A stretch of 64,000 nucleotides of DNA from Sphingorhabdus sp. (GCF_023910635.1 NZ_JAAVVZ010000006.1:62001-126000), one strand, 5' to 3'; positions 9,167 through 19,035 are shown, counted from the stretch's first letter. Translations and numbers: made by a program. The notes: generated by a model from the sequence alone, not told the origin.

Positions 9167-10263
9167 TAAGCGTTCGCGTCCAGAATCTTGCGTAAGGCCA
9201 ACATAATGCCCCGATTTTCATCTTCGGTGCCGATGGTAATCCGCAGGCCAGTGCCAAGCCCCTGCCCCGGCAACCAGCGGACGATATAGCCTTCGGCCAT
9301 CAACGCATGATAAGCGGTTTCTGCGCTGCAAGTGCCTTCAAACAAAACCATCAGGAAGTTGCCCCAGGATGGGATGACCTTCAATCCGTGGTTGGACAAT
9401 GACGCAAACTCGCCCGCCATCCAGTCGCGCCATTCGGCATTATGCCGACGGCTACGCGTCACAAAATCCGTATCCGCAAGCGCAGCGATGGCCGCCGCCT
9501 GTCCTGCAGCCGTAACATTGAACGGCGCGCGCACACGGTTGAGCGTCGCGATAAGGCCGGCATGGCCATAGCCCCAACCAATGCGTTCTGCCGCAAGGCC
9601 GTAAATTTTAGAGAAAGTCCGCGTGATCAGGACATTGTCATGGCGGCGCGCCAGTTCCAATGCGGCGGGACCGTCATCCTCAAGATATTCGCCATAAGCT
9701 TGGTCCAGCACAAGCACACAATTTCCGGGCAAGCCCGCATGCAGCCGCGCAATTTCGCCGTCGTCGGTATATGTGCCCGTCGGATTATTGGGGTTCGCCA
9801 CAAAAACTACCCTAGTCTTGTCGGTCACGAGCGCCAGCAAAGCATCGACATCAGTGCCATAATCCTTGTCCGGCGCGACAATCACATTGGCCGCCGCTTT
9901 GCGGGCCGCAATGTCATAGACCGAGAAACCATAACGTACGTAAATGATGTCATCGCCTGCGCCAGCATAGCCCATGGCGATAAGGTTCAGTAGCTCATCC
10001 GAACCCGTGCCGCAGACGATCTGGTCGCTGTCAACGTCATACGCCGCGCCCAATGCTTCGCGCAAAGCGGTGCAGGCCGGATCAGGATAGCGGGCCAAAG
10101 AAGCGCTTTTGTCCACCAGCGCCGCCGAAGCGTCCGGACTGCACCCCAAAGGATTTTCGTTCGCGGATAGTTTGATCAGCACGCGGCCATCGTCCGACTT
10201 TGCCTTGCCGGGTGTGTAGGCGCTGATAGCTTCAATCCATGGTTTGGCTATAGGTGTGTTCAT
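9166..10263 (-). CDS. hisC: Histidinol-phosphate / aromatic aminotransferase
   Basis: A 365-aa fold-type I PLP aminotransferase with [10 protein letters not shown] at the N-terminus, NPNNPTGTY in the PLP-binding region, and TFSKIYGLA with the PLP lysine. The start is placed at ATG 10263 (MNTPIAKPW); an open frame upstream runs into the divergent metX promoter and is not credible. HisC homologues next to tyrA often act as the aromatic aminotransferase in Phe/Tyr synthesis, so it may serve that role, histidine synthesis, or both. Confidence 0.88.
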   Translation of the reverse strand: MNTPIAKPWIEAISAYTPGKAKSDDGRVLIKLSANENPLGCSPDASAALVDKSASLARYPDPACTALREALGAAYDVDSDQIVCGTGSDELLNLIAMGYAGAGDDIIYVRYGFSVYDIAARKAAANVIVAPDKDYGTDVDALLALVTDKTRVVFVANPNNPTGTYTDDGEIARLHAGLPGNCVLVLDQAYGEYLEDDGPAALELARRHDNVLITRTFSKIYGLAAERIGWGYGHAGLIATLNRVRAPFNVTAAGQAAAIAALADTDFVTRSRRHNAEWRDWMAGEFASLSNHGLKVIPSWGNFLMVLFEGTCSAETAYHALMAEGYIVRWLPGQGLGTGLRITIGTEDENRGIMLALRKILDANA

Positions 10264-10362
10264 GCCCGCGGCCATAGCGTCGGCAGCGGCGAAGCGCAAC
10301 GTGTCGCCATCGCATCCGCCCTTCTTTTGCGAGTTTGGGTTGTTTCGTACGAAACCGCTGAT

Positions 10363-11496
10363 ATGGCGGTAGATATGCATGAGGATACGCGTTTCGGTCT
10401 GGATAAAAAGACACAGTTGCTTGGGCCAGTGCAGCTCGACAGCGGCGTGGAGTTTGCGCCTGTTGAATTTGCCTATGAAACCTATGGTGAATTGAACGCC
10501 GACAAATCCAACGCCATCCTGATTTGCCACGCGCTAACCGGCGACCAATATGTGGCGTCGAACCACCCCGTGACGGGCAAGGCAGGCTGGTGGACGCGGA
10601 TGGTTGGCCCCGGCAAGCCAATTGACCCCACGCGCCATTGCATCATCAGCATCAACGTGATGGGCAGTTGCATGGGATCATCTGGCCCCGCCAGCATCGA
10701 TCCGACGACGGGCGCGCCTTATGCCATGGCTTTTCCGGTCATCACCATCGCCGACATGGTACGTGCGCAGGCCCTATTGCTGAACCATCTGGGCATAGAC
10801 ATATTGGAAGCCGTAGTTGGCGGGTCGATGGGCGGGATGCAGGCATTAAGCTGGGCCGCCTTATACCCCGACCGCGTGCGCTCTGCGGTTATCATTGCAT
10901 CGACCGCGCGGCATTCGGCGCAGAATATCGCCTTTCACGAGGTTGGGCGTCAGGCGATTATGGCTGACCCAAGCTGGAATAATGGCGCTTATTATGGGCA
11001 TGAGGCGCCGACGGCTGGCCTTGCCGTCGCCCGCATGGCGGCGCACATCACCTATCTGTCCGAAGCGGGCCTTACCGAAAAATTCGGTCGCCGTTTGCAA
11101 AATCGCGATGCCAAAAGCTTTGGCTTTGACGCCGATTTTCAAGTCGAGAGCTATTTGCGCCATCAGGGCCTGAGCTTTGTCGACCGGTTTGATGCCAACA
11201 GCTATCTCTACATCACCCGTGCGATGGACTATTTCGACTTGGCCGAGCCGCATGACGGCGTGCTAGCGAAAACTTTTGCGGGCACCAAAACGCGTTTCTG
11301 CCTGATCAGTTTTGACAGCGACTGGTTATATCCAACGGCGGAATCGCGGCGTATCGTGCATGCCCTGAACGCAGCGGGCGCGGCGGCCAGTTTTGTTGAA
11401 CTATCGAGCCCCTTTGGCCATGACGCTTTCTTGTTGGAGGCACCCGAAATGAACCGCATCGTCGATGGCTTTTTGCGCGCAGGCGAAAGCCGGTGA
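10363..11496 (+). CDS. metX: Homoserine O-acyltransferase
   Basis: A 377-aa alpha/beta-hydrolase-fold enzyme with the nucleophile motif GGSMGGMQ, the acid in FDSDWLYP and the catalytic His in GHDAFLLE. It acylates homoserine in methionine synthesis; acetyl is the family default, though succinyl-using members exist. The start could also be ATG 10375. It diverges from hisC across about 100 bases in which I see no SAM riboswitch. The metW start overlaps its stop as GTGA. Confidence 0.92.
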   Translation: MAVDMHEDTRFGLDKKTQLLGPVQLDSGVEFAPVEFAYETYGELNADKSNAILICHALTGDQYVASNHPVTGKAGWWTRMVGPGKPIDPTRHCIISINVMGSCMGSSGPASIDPTTGAPYAMAFPVITIADMVRAQALLLNHLGIDILEAVVGGSMGGMQALSWAALYPDRVRSAVIIASTARHSAQNIAFHEVGRQAIMADPSWNNGAYYGHEAPTAGLAVARMAAHITYLSEAGLTEKFGRRLQNRDAKSFGFDADFQVESYLRHQGLSFVDRFDANSYLYITRAMDYFDLAEPHDGVLAKTFAGTKTRFCLISFDSDWLYPTAESRRIVHALNAAGAAASFVELSSPFGHDAFLLEAPEMNRIVDGFLRAGESR

Positions 11497-12086
11497 CAGC
11501 GCTGCGCCCCGACCTTGCGATTATCGCCCGCGAAGTAAGCGCCCACGCGCGCATCTTGGATGTTGGCTGCGGCGATGGCCTGTTGATGGCGGCATTGCGC
11601 GATACCAAAGATGCCGACGCACGCGGAATGGAGCTTGATGCCCGCGATGTTGCCACGGCGGTCGCGCGCGGGCTCTCGGTGGTTCAGGGCGACGCAGATA
11701 CCGACTTGGCAGATTATCCCGATGGTAGCTTTGACTATGCGATTTTAAGCCAGACGTTGCAGACCACCAAAAGGCCTGATCTGGTGTTGGACCATCTGGT
11801 GCGGATCGGACGTCAGGCCTTTGTCTCCTTCCCCAATTTTGCGCAATGGCGCATTCGTTTTGCCCATATGTTTGGCGGGCGCATGCCCGTGACGGAGCAG
11901 CTTCCCCACCGCTGGTATGACACGCCCAACATCCACCATGTGACCATCGACGACTTTCGCAGTTTCCTCGACGAACGGAATATCAGGATAGAAGGTCAAT
12001 GGTTTTTGTCGGGCGATAAACCGCGCGATGAACGACTTGCCAATCTGTTGGCGGAACATGCAGTATTCCTGCTGCGACGCGATTAG
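11493..12086 (+). CDS. metW: MetW, methyltransferase-like partner of MetX
   Basis: A 197-aa protein with a SAM-binding motif ILDVGCGDG near residue 20 and the MetW-specific [13 protein letters not shown] and [18 protein letters not shown] segments. In Alphaproteobacteria metX and metW form an operon, and MetW is needed for or stimulates MetX activity. The GTG start overlaps the metX stop by four bases. Confidence 0.92.
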   Translation: MTALRPDLAIIAREVSAHARILDVGCGDGLLMAALRDTKDADARGMELDARDVATAVARGLSVVQGDADTDLADYPDGSFDYAILSQTLQTTKRPDLVLDHLVRIGRQAFVSFPNFAQWRIRFAHMFGGRMPVTEQLPHRWYDTPNIHHVTIDDFRSFLDERNIRIEGQWFLSGDKPRDERLANLLAEHAVFLLRRD

Positions 12087-12169
12087 GCGGCGTCGGAATT
12101 TTGACATGCGCCTGTCAGGCAACTGTCGGTTGGTGATAATATACTGATTTTATGTAATTCTTCAAAAAC

Positions 12170-12184
12170 TGGCACAGCAATTGC
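12170..12184 (+). promoter_or_regulatory. Sigma-54 (-24/-12) promoter of the flg operon
   Basis: TGGCAC and TTGC are separated by five bases, which reproduces the -24/-12 consensus with its conserved GG and GC. The site is 54 bases before the flgB ATG and points towards it. The sigma-54 activator encoded at 21901-22950 is the obvious regulator. An AAGGAA ribosome site stands just before the ATG. Confidence 0.85.
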
Positions 12185-12238
12185 AAAACCCCTTTCGTTC
12201 GCGCCCCCAGGCGTGATGCAACGACGAAAGGAACGGCC

Positions 12239-12580
12239 ATGCCGGCTTTGGATAACATATTCGGAATTCATGCCACCGCGCTGAAGCTGCGCGAGCAACG
12301 CATGTCTATTCTCGGCTCGAACATCGCCAACGCATCGACGCCGGGATATAAAGCGCGCGACATCGAATTTTCCTCGGCGCTCAAGCTCGCCGAAAATGGC
12401 CAGTCGACCGAAAGCGCGATGCGCTATCGCGTGCCGCTTCAGGCATCGCTGGATGGCAACACCGTTGAAATGGCGACAGAGCAAACCGCCTTTGCCGAAA
12501 ACGCGCTGGCCTATCGTTCAAGCCTGTCATTTCTGCAGGGCCGTATCGGCACCCTTACCCGCGCGCTGAAAGGCGAATGA
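12239..12580 (+). CDS. flgB: FlgB, proximal rod protein
   Basis: A 113-aa rod protein with the flagellar N-terminal rod motif ILGSNIANASTPGYKARD (about residues 23-40) and a C-terminal amphipathic helix. FlgB forms the proximal rod above the MS ring. It is the first gene behind the sigma-54 promoter. flgC starts four bases before its stop. Confidence 0.93.
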   Translation: MPALDNIFGIHATALKLREQRMSILGSNIANASTPGYKARDIEFSSALKLAENGQSTESAMRYRVPLQASLDGNTVEMATEQTAFAENALAYRSSLSFLQGRIGTLTRALKGE

Positions 12581-12987
12581 ACATGGCCGACGGTCTTTCT
12601 ATTTTTGACATTAGTGGCCGCGCCATGGCGGCGCAGCTTATCCGCCTGAACACGTCGGCCACCAATCTTGCCAATGCAGGCACGGTATCGGGCAGCGAGG
12701 ACAAGGCCTTTCGTGCGATGAAGCCTGTGTTCCGCACTGTCATGGGCGAAGCAGGTCAGGCGACCGTTCAGGTTGACCGCATCGACACCAGTAAGGCGAC
12801 GCCCGTCAAGCGCAACGACCCCAATCATCCGTTGGCCGACCAAGATGGCAACGTCTGGGAAGCCGCCGTCGATAGCACCGCCGAAATGGTCGAGATGCTT
12901 GAGATATCCCGCCAATATCAAAATAATGTGCAGGTCCTTGCCACGGCAAAAGGCCTGATCAGCGAAACCTTACGCCTCGGCCAATGA
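12577..12987 (+). CDS. flgC: FlgC, proximal rod protein
   Basis: A 136-aa rod protein overlapping flgB by four bases. The N-terminus has the rod-family pattern around TSATNLANAGTVSG, and the C-terminus has EMVEMLEISRQYQNNVQVL, the conserved rod/hook C-terminal helix. The length matches FlgC (about 135 aa). Confidence 0.93.
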   Translation: MNMADGLSIFDISGRAMAAQLIRLNTSATNLANAGTVSGSEDKAFRAMKPVFRTVMGEAGQATVQVDRIDTSKATPVKRNDPNHPLADQDGNVWEAAVDSTAEMVEMLEISRQYQNNVQVLATAKGLISETLRLGQ

Positions 12988-12996
12988 AAGGCATGA

Positions 12997-13299
12997 ATGA
13001 TGACAAGCATAACCCCTGTTAACTCCAAAAACCTACCCGTCCTGTCAAAGGACATGGCCGAAAAGAAATTGGGCCAAACCGATTTCCTGCGGCTGATGAC
13101 GACGCAGCTTAAGGAGCAAGATCCTTTCAGCCCCGTCGATAACCAAGCGATGGTTGCGCAAATGGCGCAATTTTCAAGCGTTGCAGGCATTTCGGAAATG
13201 AACGTCGCGCTGAAATCCATCGCTGAGCAAATGGGCGCGCAGACCGCATTACTTGCGGACATCAAAGCTGCGTCGACACTTAAAACTGCGGGAGCATAA
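12997..13299 (+). CDS. flgD: FlgD, minimal hook-cap protein
   Basis: Only 100 aa, against about 220 for typical FlgD. The N-terminal FlgD region is intact (GQTDFLRLMTTQLKEQDPFSPVDNQAMVAQMAQFSSV), but the FlgD Ig-like and Tudor-like C-terminal domains are absent. The stop is two bases before flgE with no leftover coding sequence, so this is not a frameshift remnant visible here. FlgD caps the growing hook and is later replaced by FlgK. The partner FlgE is also short. Confidence 0.88.
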   Translation: MMTSITPVNSKNLPVLSKDMAEKKLGQTDFLRLMTTQLKEQDPFSPVDNQAMVAQMAQFSSVAGISEMNVALKSIAEQMGAQTALLADIKAASTLKTAGA

Positions 13300-13301
13300 G
13301 C

Positions 13302-14129
13302 ATGTCATTTTACACCTCTTTGTCGGGCCTTAAGGGCGCACAAACCGATTTGTCGGTCATCTCCAACAACCTGGCCAATGTCGGTTCAACGGGCTTCAAA
13401 AAAAGCCGCGCCCAATTCAGCGACCTTTTTGCAAGATCGCCCACGCAAAGCACCAAAATGCACGCAGGGCAAGGCACCCGCCTGAACGCGGTGGTGCAGC
13501 AATTCACGCAAGGCACGCTGGAGGCAACCGACAAGACGCTTGATCTTGCCATTGCCGGCGAAGGATTTTTTGTAACACGCGGTGATCCGCCGCGCGAAGC
13601 TATCACCTACACACGCAATGGCGCGTTTCAGGTCAATGCCAATCGCCAGGTCGTCGACACGATTGGGTCGACGCTTCAATTGCTGCCTGTGGATGCCAGT
13701 GGAAATGTAACCTCGGCGACACTTGCCAGTGCGACCGATTTCGTTCTGCCTTCCGTTTCGACAACAGACGCCAGTGTTTCCTTGGTCAACGTATCTATCG
13801 GCATTGATGGGCTTGTAACCGCAACCTATTCCGATGGCTCCGACGAGATGCTTGGCAAGATTGCTATGGCAAGCTTCACCGCGCAAGAGGCGCTTCGCCC
13901 TATTGGCGACGCGCACTGGCAATCTACGGGTGAAAGCGGCCAGCCCGCGATTGAGTCCGCCACCAATGGGACCTTGGGCTCCGTCCGTTCCGGCGCGCTG
14001 GAACGCGCCAATGTCGACGTGACAGAGGAATTGGTCGCGCTGATTTCCGCGCAACGCAATTTTCAGGCCAATGCAAAGGCCATCGAAACCGCGTCGAACA
14101 TGACTCAAGCCATTGTGTCTATTCGTTAA
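13302..14129 (+). CDS. flgE: FlgE, short hook protein
   Basis: A 275-aa hook protein, shorter than the 400-aa enteric form. It keeps both assembly ends: SLSGLKGAQTDLSVISNNLANVGSTGFKK at the N-terminus and a C-terminal NVDVTEELVALISAQRNFQANAKAIETASN-type helix. The central surface domain is reduced. Position between flgD and flgF and the SxFYTSLSGL start favour FlgE over a rod protein. Confidence 0.85.
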   Translation: MSFYTSLSGLKGAQTDLSVISNNLANVGSTGFKKSRAQFSDLFARSPTQSTKMHAGQGTRLNAVVQQFTQGTLEATDKTLDLAIAGEGFFVTRGDPPREAITYTRNGAFQVNANRQVVDTIGSTLQLLPVDASGNVTSATLASATDFVLPSVSTTDASVSLVNVSIGIDGLVTATYSDGSDEMLGKIAMASFTAQEALRPIGDAHWQSTGESGQPAIESATNGTLGSVRSGALERANVDVTEELVALISAQRNFQANAKAIETASNMTQAIVSIR

Positions 14130-14139
14130 GGGCTGACCC

Positions 14140-14883
14140 ATGGACCGTCTGATATATACCAGCCTTACCGCCATGCGCGGTTCGATGGCCCGTCAGACGG
14201 CCATTGCCAACAATCTGGCCAATGCCAACACTCCGGGGTTCCGCGCCGATCTGGCAGAGGCGCAAACCGTGTGGCTCGAAAGCCAGCAACTCAATACCCG
14301 CGCCTTTTCATCCGAAGAGGTGCAGGCAGCCGACATGAAAGCGGGCACCGTCGTCGCCACGGGCCGCGATTTGGACATCGCGCTGTCGGGTGACAGCATG
14401 CTGGCGGTGCAAGCTGAAAATGGCGAGATTGGGTATACGCGGCGGGGTGACCTGATGTTGTCCTCCACGGGATTGCTGACCACGGGCGATGGTCGTCCGG
14501 TGCAGGGCGCGCAAGGTCCACTCACCTTGCCGCCGTCGGACGCCATCAACATTGACGATCAAGGCCGCGTCTGGATCGTGCCCGTAGGTGGCGATGCAAC
14601 ACAGCCGCAGCAATTGGATCAATTATTGCTGGTTAGCCCGGCTGGTTCCGACGTGGTCAAGGGCGTCGACGGGCTATTTCGTGTGCGTGGCGGCGGCACT
14701 TTGCCTGCCGACCCCGATGCGCGTGTCGTCACGCGAAGCCTTGAAAGTTCAAACGTCAGTGCGACCGAAGCTTTGGTCGAAATGATTGAGGCCAGCCGGT
14801 CGTGGGACACGCAATTGAAAATGCTGAACGACGCACGCGACATGGATGCGGCGACCGCCGACCTCATGTCGCTTACACAATAA
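14140..14883 (+). CDS. flgF: FlgF, rod protein
   Basis: A 247-aa rod protein starting MDRLIYTSLTAM with the rod motif AIANNLANANTPGFRADL and a C-terminal NVSATEALVEMIEASRSWDTQLKML helix. FlgF lies between proximal and distal rod. It follows flgE after 10 bases and precedes flgG after 24. Confidence 0.92.
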   Translation: MDRLIYTSLTAMRGSMARQTAIANNLANANTPGFRADLAEAQTVWLESQQLNTRAFSSEEVQAADMKAGTVVATGRDLDIALSGDSMLAVQAENGEIGYTRRGDLMLSSTGLLTTGDGRPVQGAQGPLTLPPSDAINIDDQGRVWIVPVGGDATQPQQLDQLLLVSPAGSDVVKGVDGLFRVRGGGTLPADPDARVVTRSLESSNVSATEALVEMIEASRSWDTQLKMLNDARDMDAATADLMSLTQ

Positions 14884-14907
14884 GCCTGCCAAAAAGGATG
14901 AAGTCTG

Positions 14908-15696
14908 ATGTCTAATGGAGCACTCCACGTCGCCCGCACTGGCCTTGATGCGCAGAATATGCGGATGCAGGTCATCGCCAACAATCTGGCCAACGTGAAC
15001 ACCGTTGGTTTCAAGCGCGACCGCGCGAGTTTTGAAACCCTGGCCTATCAGGCCATGACGGTGGCGGGTGCCGCGTCTTCGGCGGAAAACAAATATGCCA
15101 TTGGCACCAATCTTGGCACCGGCGTTCAAATTAACGGCACCGCACGTATCGATACGCAAGGGACGCTGACCAATACGGGCAACAGCCTTGATCTCGCGAT
15201 CGAAGGCGCTGGCTATTTTCAGGTGCAAATGCCCGATGGCCGAAACGCGTTTACCCGGGCCGGGGACTTTAACCTGTCCGCCGAAGGCACATTGGTCACC
15301 AGTGACGGTATGCCTGTGCAGCCGCAAATCCAAATCCCGCAAGACGCAACCGCCGTATCGGTTGGCGCCGATGGCACCATTTCCGTGCAAGTGGCGGGTC
15401 AGTCAGAACAGACCCAGGTCGGACGGCTTGAACTTGCGCGGTTCGCAAATGCGGCAGGGCTGCAATCTGTTGGCAACAATCTGTTGCTCGAAACCCCTGC
15501 GTCAGGTGCACCACAAATTGGCGCAGCCGGCGAAGAAGGTCGCGGCGGCCTGCGTTCTGGCGCGCTGGAATCCAGCAACGTCAATGTCGTCGAAGAATTG
15601 GTCGACATGATCGAAACCCAGCGCGCCTATGAGGTCAATTCCAAGATGATCCAAGCGACAGATGAGATGATGCGCAATGCCACGCAGACTCTATAA
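14908..15696 (+). CDS. flgG: FlgG, distal rod protein
   Basis: A 262-aa protein with the canonical FlgG N-terminus (MRMQVIANNLANVNTVGFKRDRA) and the C-terminal NVNVVEELVDMIETQRAYEVNSKMI. It builds the distal rod that crosses the periplasm. The flgH start at 15677 lies inside its last codons. Confidence 0.95.
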   Translation: MSNGALHVARTGLDAQNMRMQVIANNLANVNTVGFKRDRASFETLAYQAMTVAGAASSAENKYAIGTNLGTGVQINGTARIDTQGTLTNTGNSLDLAIEGAGYFQVQMPDGRNAFTRAGDFNLSAEGTLVTSDGMPVQPQIQIPQDATAVSVGADGTISVQVAGQSEQTQVGRLELARFANAAGLQSVGNNLLLETPASGAPQIGAAGEEGRGGLRSGALESSNVNVVEELVDMIETQRAYEVNSKMIQATDEMMRNATQTL

Positions 15697-16342
15697 ACTT
15701 ATTCTGCTGTCCTTGCTTGCGTTCCCCGTCGGCGCGCAGGCCAAAAAGGATAAGTCCGCCAATCCGGATTACGGCCCGAGTTTGCCCATCGCGCCACCGC
15801 CTGCGTCCGCCAATGGTGCGATATTCCAGATCGGGCATTATAGCCCGCTCACATCCGGCGCACGGGCCAGCCGGGTAGGCGACATCATCACAATCAATTT
15901 GGTCGAGCGCACCAGCGCCTCAAAAAGCACCAGCGCGACCACTGGCCGCAATGGCAGTTTCGGCCTTAGTCCCCCGTTAAGCGGCCCATTGAACCTCATC
16001 AGTGCAGGCGATGTAAACATGAGCGGCGATCAGTCGTTTACCGGAAAGGGCGAAACTGCCCAGTCCAATGCCCTGTCCGGAGAATTGAGCGTGACCGTCG
16101 CGGCCGTCTATCCCAATGGCAATATGCTCGTGCAAGGCGAAAAGGCTTTGACGCTCAACCGGGGCGATGAAAAAGTCCAGTTCACCGGAATCGTGCGCGC
16201 CGCCGATATCAGCGTCGACAACCGCGTGCTCTCCACACGCGTTGCCGCTGCACGCATAGTTTACACCGGTAAGGGGGAGATTGCCCGTGCGAGCCAGCAA
16301 GGATGGCTGCAACGTTTCTTCACCAGGGTAAGCCCCTTCTGA
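15677..16342 (+). CDS. flgH: FlgH, L-ring protein without visible lipobox
   Basis: A 221-aa L-ring protein with the FlgH core (ARASRVGDIITINLVE, GEKALTLNRGDEKVQFTGIVR and a C-terminal GWLQRFFTRVSPF). The N-terminus is a signal-like hydrophobic stretch ending AFPVGAQA with no cysteine, so the lipoprotein processing site usual in FlgH is missing. It overlaps flgG by 20 bases, and its TGA overlaps the flgI ATG by one. Confidence 0.9.
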   Translation: MPRRLYKLILLSLLAFPVGAQAKKDKSANPDYGPSLPIAPPPASANGAIFQIGHYSPLTSGARASRVGDIITINLVERTSASKSTSATTGRNGSFGLSPPLSGPLNLISAGDVNMSGDQSFTGKGETAQSNALSGELSVTVAAVYPNGNMLVQGEKALTLNRGDEKVQFTGIVRAADISVDNRVLSTRVAAARIVYTGKGEIARASQQGWLQRFFTRVSPF

Positions 16343-17430
16343 TGCGCGCGATCTTGCTTTGCCTTGCCTTGCTGTTCGCGCCCCCTGCTTATGCGGAGCG
16401 CATAAAGGATATTGGCCAGTTCCAGGGACTGCGCGCCAACCAGTTGACGGGCTATGGTGTTGTCGTTGGCCTTGCAGGTACCGGCGATGACAGCCTTGAT
16501 TACGCCACCCAAGGGGTCAAAGGCGCCGTATCGCGCTTCGGCATCAGCCTTCCGGCTGGCATTAACCCCGCGCTTAAAAACGCAGCCGCCGTGATGATTA
16601 CGGCAGAGCTTCCTCCCTTCGCTAAACCCGGGCAGCGGTTGGACATCACCGTGTCCGCCTTGGGTAAGGCCAAATCCTTGCGTGGCGGGACGCTTATCAT
16701 GGCACCGCTCTATGGCGCGGATGGCGAGATTTACGCCATGGCGCAGGGCAATCTGGTCGTCGGCGGGCTCGGCGTCGATGCGGCGGACGGTTCACAGTTG
16801 TCGGTCAACATCCCGTCGGCTGGTCGGATCAGCGGCGGTGCGTCGGTGGAACGCGCCGTCGACACAGGCTTTGCGCAGTCCGAAAGCCTAACCTTCAATC
16901 TAACGCAATATGACATCAGCAATGCGGGTTTGGTCGCGGACGCGATCAACAAAAAATTGGGTGCAGATATGGCAGCAGCCGTCGATGGCGCATCAATCCG
17001 TATCAGCACACCAGTGGGCGGCGAAGCGCGCATTCGTTTGATGGGCTTAATCGAAAATATCGAGATCAAACGTGCAGCGCCGCCTGCGCGCGTTATCGTC
17101 AATGCGCGAACTGGCACCGTCGTCATCAACGGTGCGGTTCGTGTTGGCCCTGCCGCCGTCACCCATGGCAAATTGACTGTCCGTGTCGACGAAAACCCGA
17201 TGGTGGTGCAACCTGCGCCGTTCAGCGCTGGCCAGACCACCATTGAACAATCCAGCACCATTACCGTCGAAGAAACCCGAAATCCCGCATTCCTATGGGA
17301 AAAGGGTGCCTCGCTTTCCGAAATAGTTAAAGCCATCAACCGGCTAAATATTTCACCCGGCGATCTGGTCGCTATATTGGAGGCCTTGTCACAGGCAGGC
17401 GCGTTGAGCGCGGAGCTGGTGGTCATATGA
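16342..17430 (+). CDS. flgI: FlgI, P-ring protein
   Basis: A 362-aa periplasmic P-ring subunit. From ATG 16342 it has a signal peptide (ALLFAPPAYA|ER) and the family hallmarks RIKDIGQFQGLRANQLTGYG, VGLAGTGDD and the C-terminal SPGDLVAILEALSQAGAL. A longer frame beginning at 16303 lies inside flgH and would hide the signal peptide. flgJ starts four bases before its stop. Confidence 0.95.
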   Translation: MRAILLCLALLFAPPAYAERIKDIGQFQGLRANQLTGYGVVVGLAGTGDDSLDYATQGVKGAVSRFGISLPAGINPALKNAAAVMITAELPPFAKPGQRLDITVSALGKAKSLRGGTLIMAPLYGADGEIYAMAQGNLVVGGLGVDAADGSQLSVNIPSAGRISGGASVERAVDTGFAQSESLTFNLTQYDISNAGLVADAINKKLGADMAAAVDGASIRISTPVGGEARIRLMGLIENIEIKRAAPPARVIVNARTGTVVINGAVRVGPAAVTHGKLTVRVDENPMVVQPAPFSAGQTTIEQSSTITVEETRNPAFLWEKGASLSEIVKAINRLNISPGDLVAILEALSQAGALSAELVVI

Positions 17431-17699
17431 TGACGCTTAAACCGATAAGCGCACCGGCTACCGCCGCGCCAAAGCCTGACCCAGAATTGCGCAAGGCTGC
17501 CGAAGCTTTCGAGGCCGTCATGCTGCGGCAGATGATGGCGAGCATGCGCAAGGCAAAGCTTGGCGACGACATCATGGGTTCAAGCGCCACCGACAATTTC
17601 CGTGAAATGGCCGACGCGCGCGTGGCCGACAGCATATCCGCATTGCGGCAGTTCGGCATTGCCGACCTGGTAGAAAAACAACTTAAAGGTTCAAGATGA
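17427..17699 (+). CDS. flgJ: FlgJ rod-binding protein, no muramidase domain
   Basis: A 90-aa protein holding only the FlgJ N-terminal rod-binding domain (AEAFEAVMLRQMMASMRKAKLGDD). The peptidoglycan-hydrolase domain of enteric FlgJ is absent, as is common in Alphaproteobacteria, where a separate hydrolase opens the wall. Overlaps of four bases at both ends show tight coupling. Confidence 0.9.
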   Translation: MMTLKPISAPATAAPKPDPELRKAAEAFEAVMLRQMMASMRKAKLGDDIMGSSATDNFREMADARVADSISALRQFGIADLVEKQLKGSR

Positions 17700-19024
17700 G
17701 CGACTTGCTCGCCATCGGTGCATCGGGCGTGAAGGCATATGGCCGCGCGCTGTCGGTTGTGGGCGATAACATCGCCAATGCCCAAACCGATGGCTATGTC
17801 CGGCGCACGGTTCGGCTGGAGGAAGCTCCTGCCGCAGGCGACGTCGTTCTGTCGCGCAACAGTATCCGCCCGGGTGGGGTCAGCGCCGCTGGCGTCACAC
17901 GCGAGCTGGACCAATGGTTGGTGGATGACGCGCGCACGGCCTCCGGCGAAGCCGCACGACAGTCGGCGCGTCTGAACTGGATATCTGCGACCGAAAACGC
18001 GCTTGGCAATGGCGGCAATGATATCGGCGCCACCGTAACCGAGATTTTTGCGACCGCTGATCAACTGAGCGCCAATCCGAATGATGCAACTTTGCGGCGT
18101 CAGTTTCTCAACAATGTCGATGAAAGCGCCAGCGCATTCCGGCGGACATCCAATGCATTGGGTTCCGCCGCAAATGGTGTTGCTATGGAAGCGCGCAGCG
18201 CAGTGGAGCAATTGAACACCGACTTATCAGCGATTTCCCGCGTCAATGACGGCTTGCGCCGCGCACGCGCCGGGTCAACCAATGAAGCGACCTTGCTTGA
18301 CGAACGGGATCGCCTTGTCGGCAACATCGCAACCGCGATAGACATTGATGTCAGTTATGACGCGAACAACGCTGCCATTATCCGCACCCCGGCTGGCGAT
18401 TCATTGGTCGAAGGTGATAGCGTCGCCACCGTGACGCTTGGCGTGTCCGCAGGCGGCCTTTTGTCGTTCGGCGTTGCGCCTACAACTTCACTTGCGCCCG
18501 CGTCGGGTCGACTGGCCGGCCTTGCCGATGGCGCAGCACATATATCCACCCAACGTGCGGCACTGGATGCGCTTGCGGCACAATTAAGCACTACGCTCAA
18601 TAGCGCACATCAGGCAGGCGTCGATGCCAATGCTTCTGCTGGAAAGCCATTGTTGAATTTCAATGGCTCTGCCGCCGAGTTGACCGCAACTGCGCTTGCC
18701 ATAGCAGAAGTTGCGACTGCAAACGCAGCGGGCAACAACGGCAATATTCTGGCCTTCAACGCCGTCCGCACGAGCAGCGGCATTGAACAGGATATCAGCG
18801 CCTTCATCACGCAGCAGGCGCAGATAACATCCGCAGTCCGCGCGCAAGAGGCCGCGGCCAGTGGGCGGCGCGACGGCGCATTTGCCGCACGCGACGCCGT
18901 TGGCGCAGTCGACCTCGACCGCGAAGCTGCGGATCTGTTGCGGTTTCAGCAGGCCTATGAAGCTGCCGCCCGCACGATTCAGGTCGCGCGGGAAACCATG
19001 CAGACCATGCTCAACATCTTCTGA
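17696..19024 (+). CDS. flgK: FlgK, hook-filament junction protein 1
   Basis: A 442-aa junction protein. The N-terminus has AYGRALSVVGDNIANAQTDGYVRR and the C-terminus ends with LDREAADLLRFQQAYEAAARTIQVARETMQTML, both diagnostic of FlgK. It joins the hook to the filament and replaces FlgD at hook completion. It starts inside the flgJ stop region and is followed by flgL after 11 bases. Confidence 0.93.
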   Translation: MSDLLAIGASGVKAYGRALSVVGDNIANAQTDGYVRRTVRLEEAPAAGDVVLSRNSIRPGGVSAAGVTRELDQWLVDDARTASGEAARQSARLNWISATENALGNGGNDIGATVTEIFATADQLSANPNDATLRRQFLNNVDESASAFRRTSNALGSAANGVAMEARSAVEQLNTDLSAISRVNDGLRRARAGSTNEATLLDERDRLVGNIATAIDIDVSYDANNAAIIRTPAGDSLVEGDSVATVTLGVSAGGLLSFGVAPTTSLAPASGRLAGLADGAAHISTQRAALDALAAQLSTTLNSAHQAGVDANASAGKPLLNFNGSAAELTATALAIAEVATANAAGNNGNILAFNAVRTSSGIEQDISAFITQQAQITSAVRAQEAAASGRRDGAFAARDAVGAVDLDREAADLLRFQQAYEAAARTIQVARETMQTMLNIF

Positions 19025-19035
19025 AAGCCCATGCG

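Noticed and set aside
10264-10362. SAM riboswitch before metX
   Set aside because: The hisC-metX gap is about 100 bases and I could not find SAM-II-type pairing or conserved motifs.
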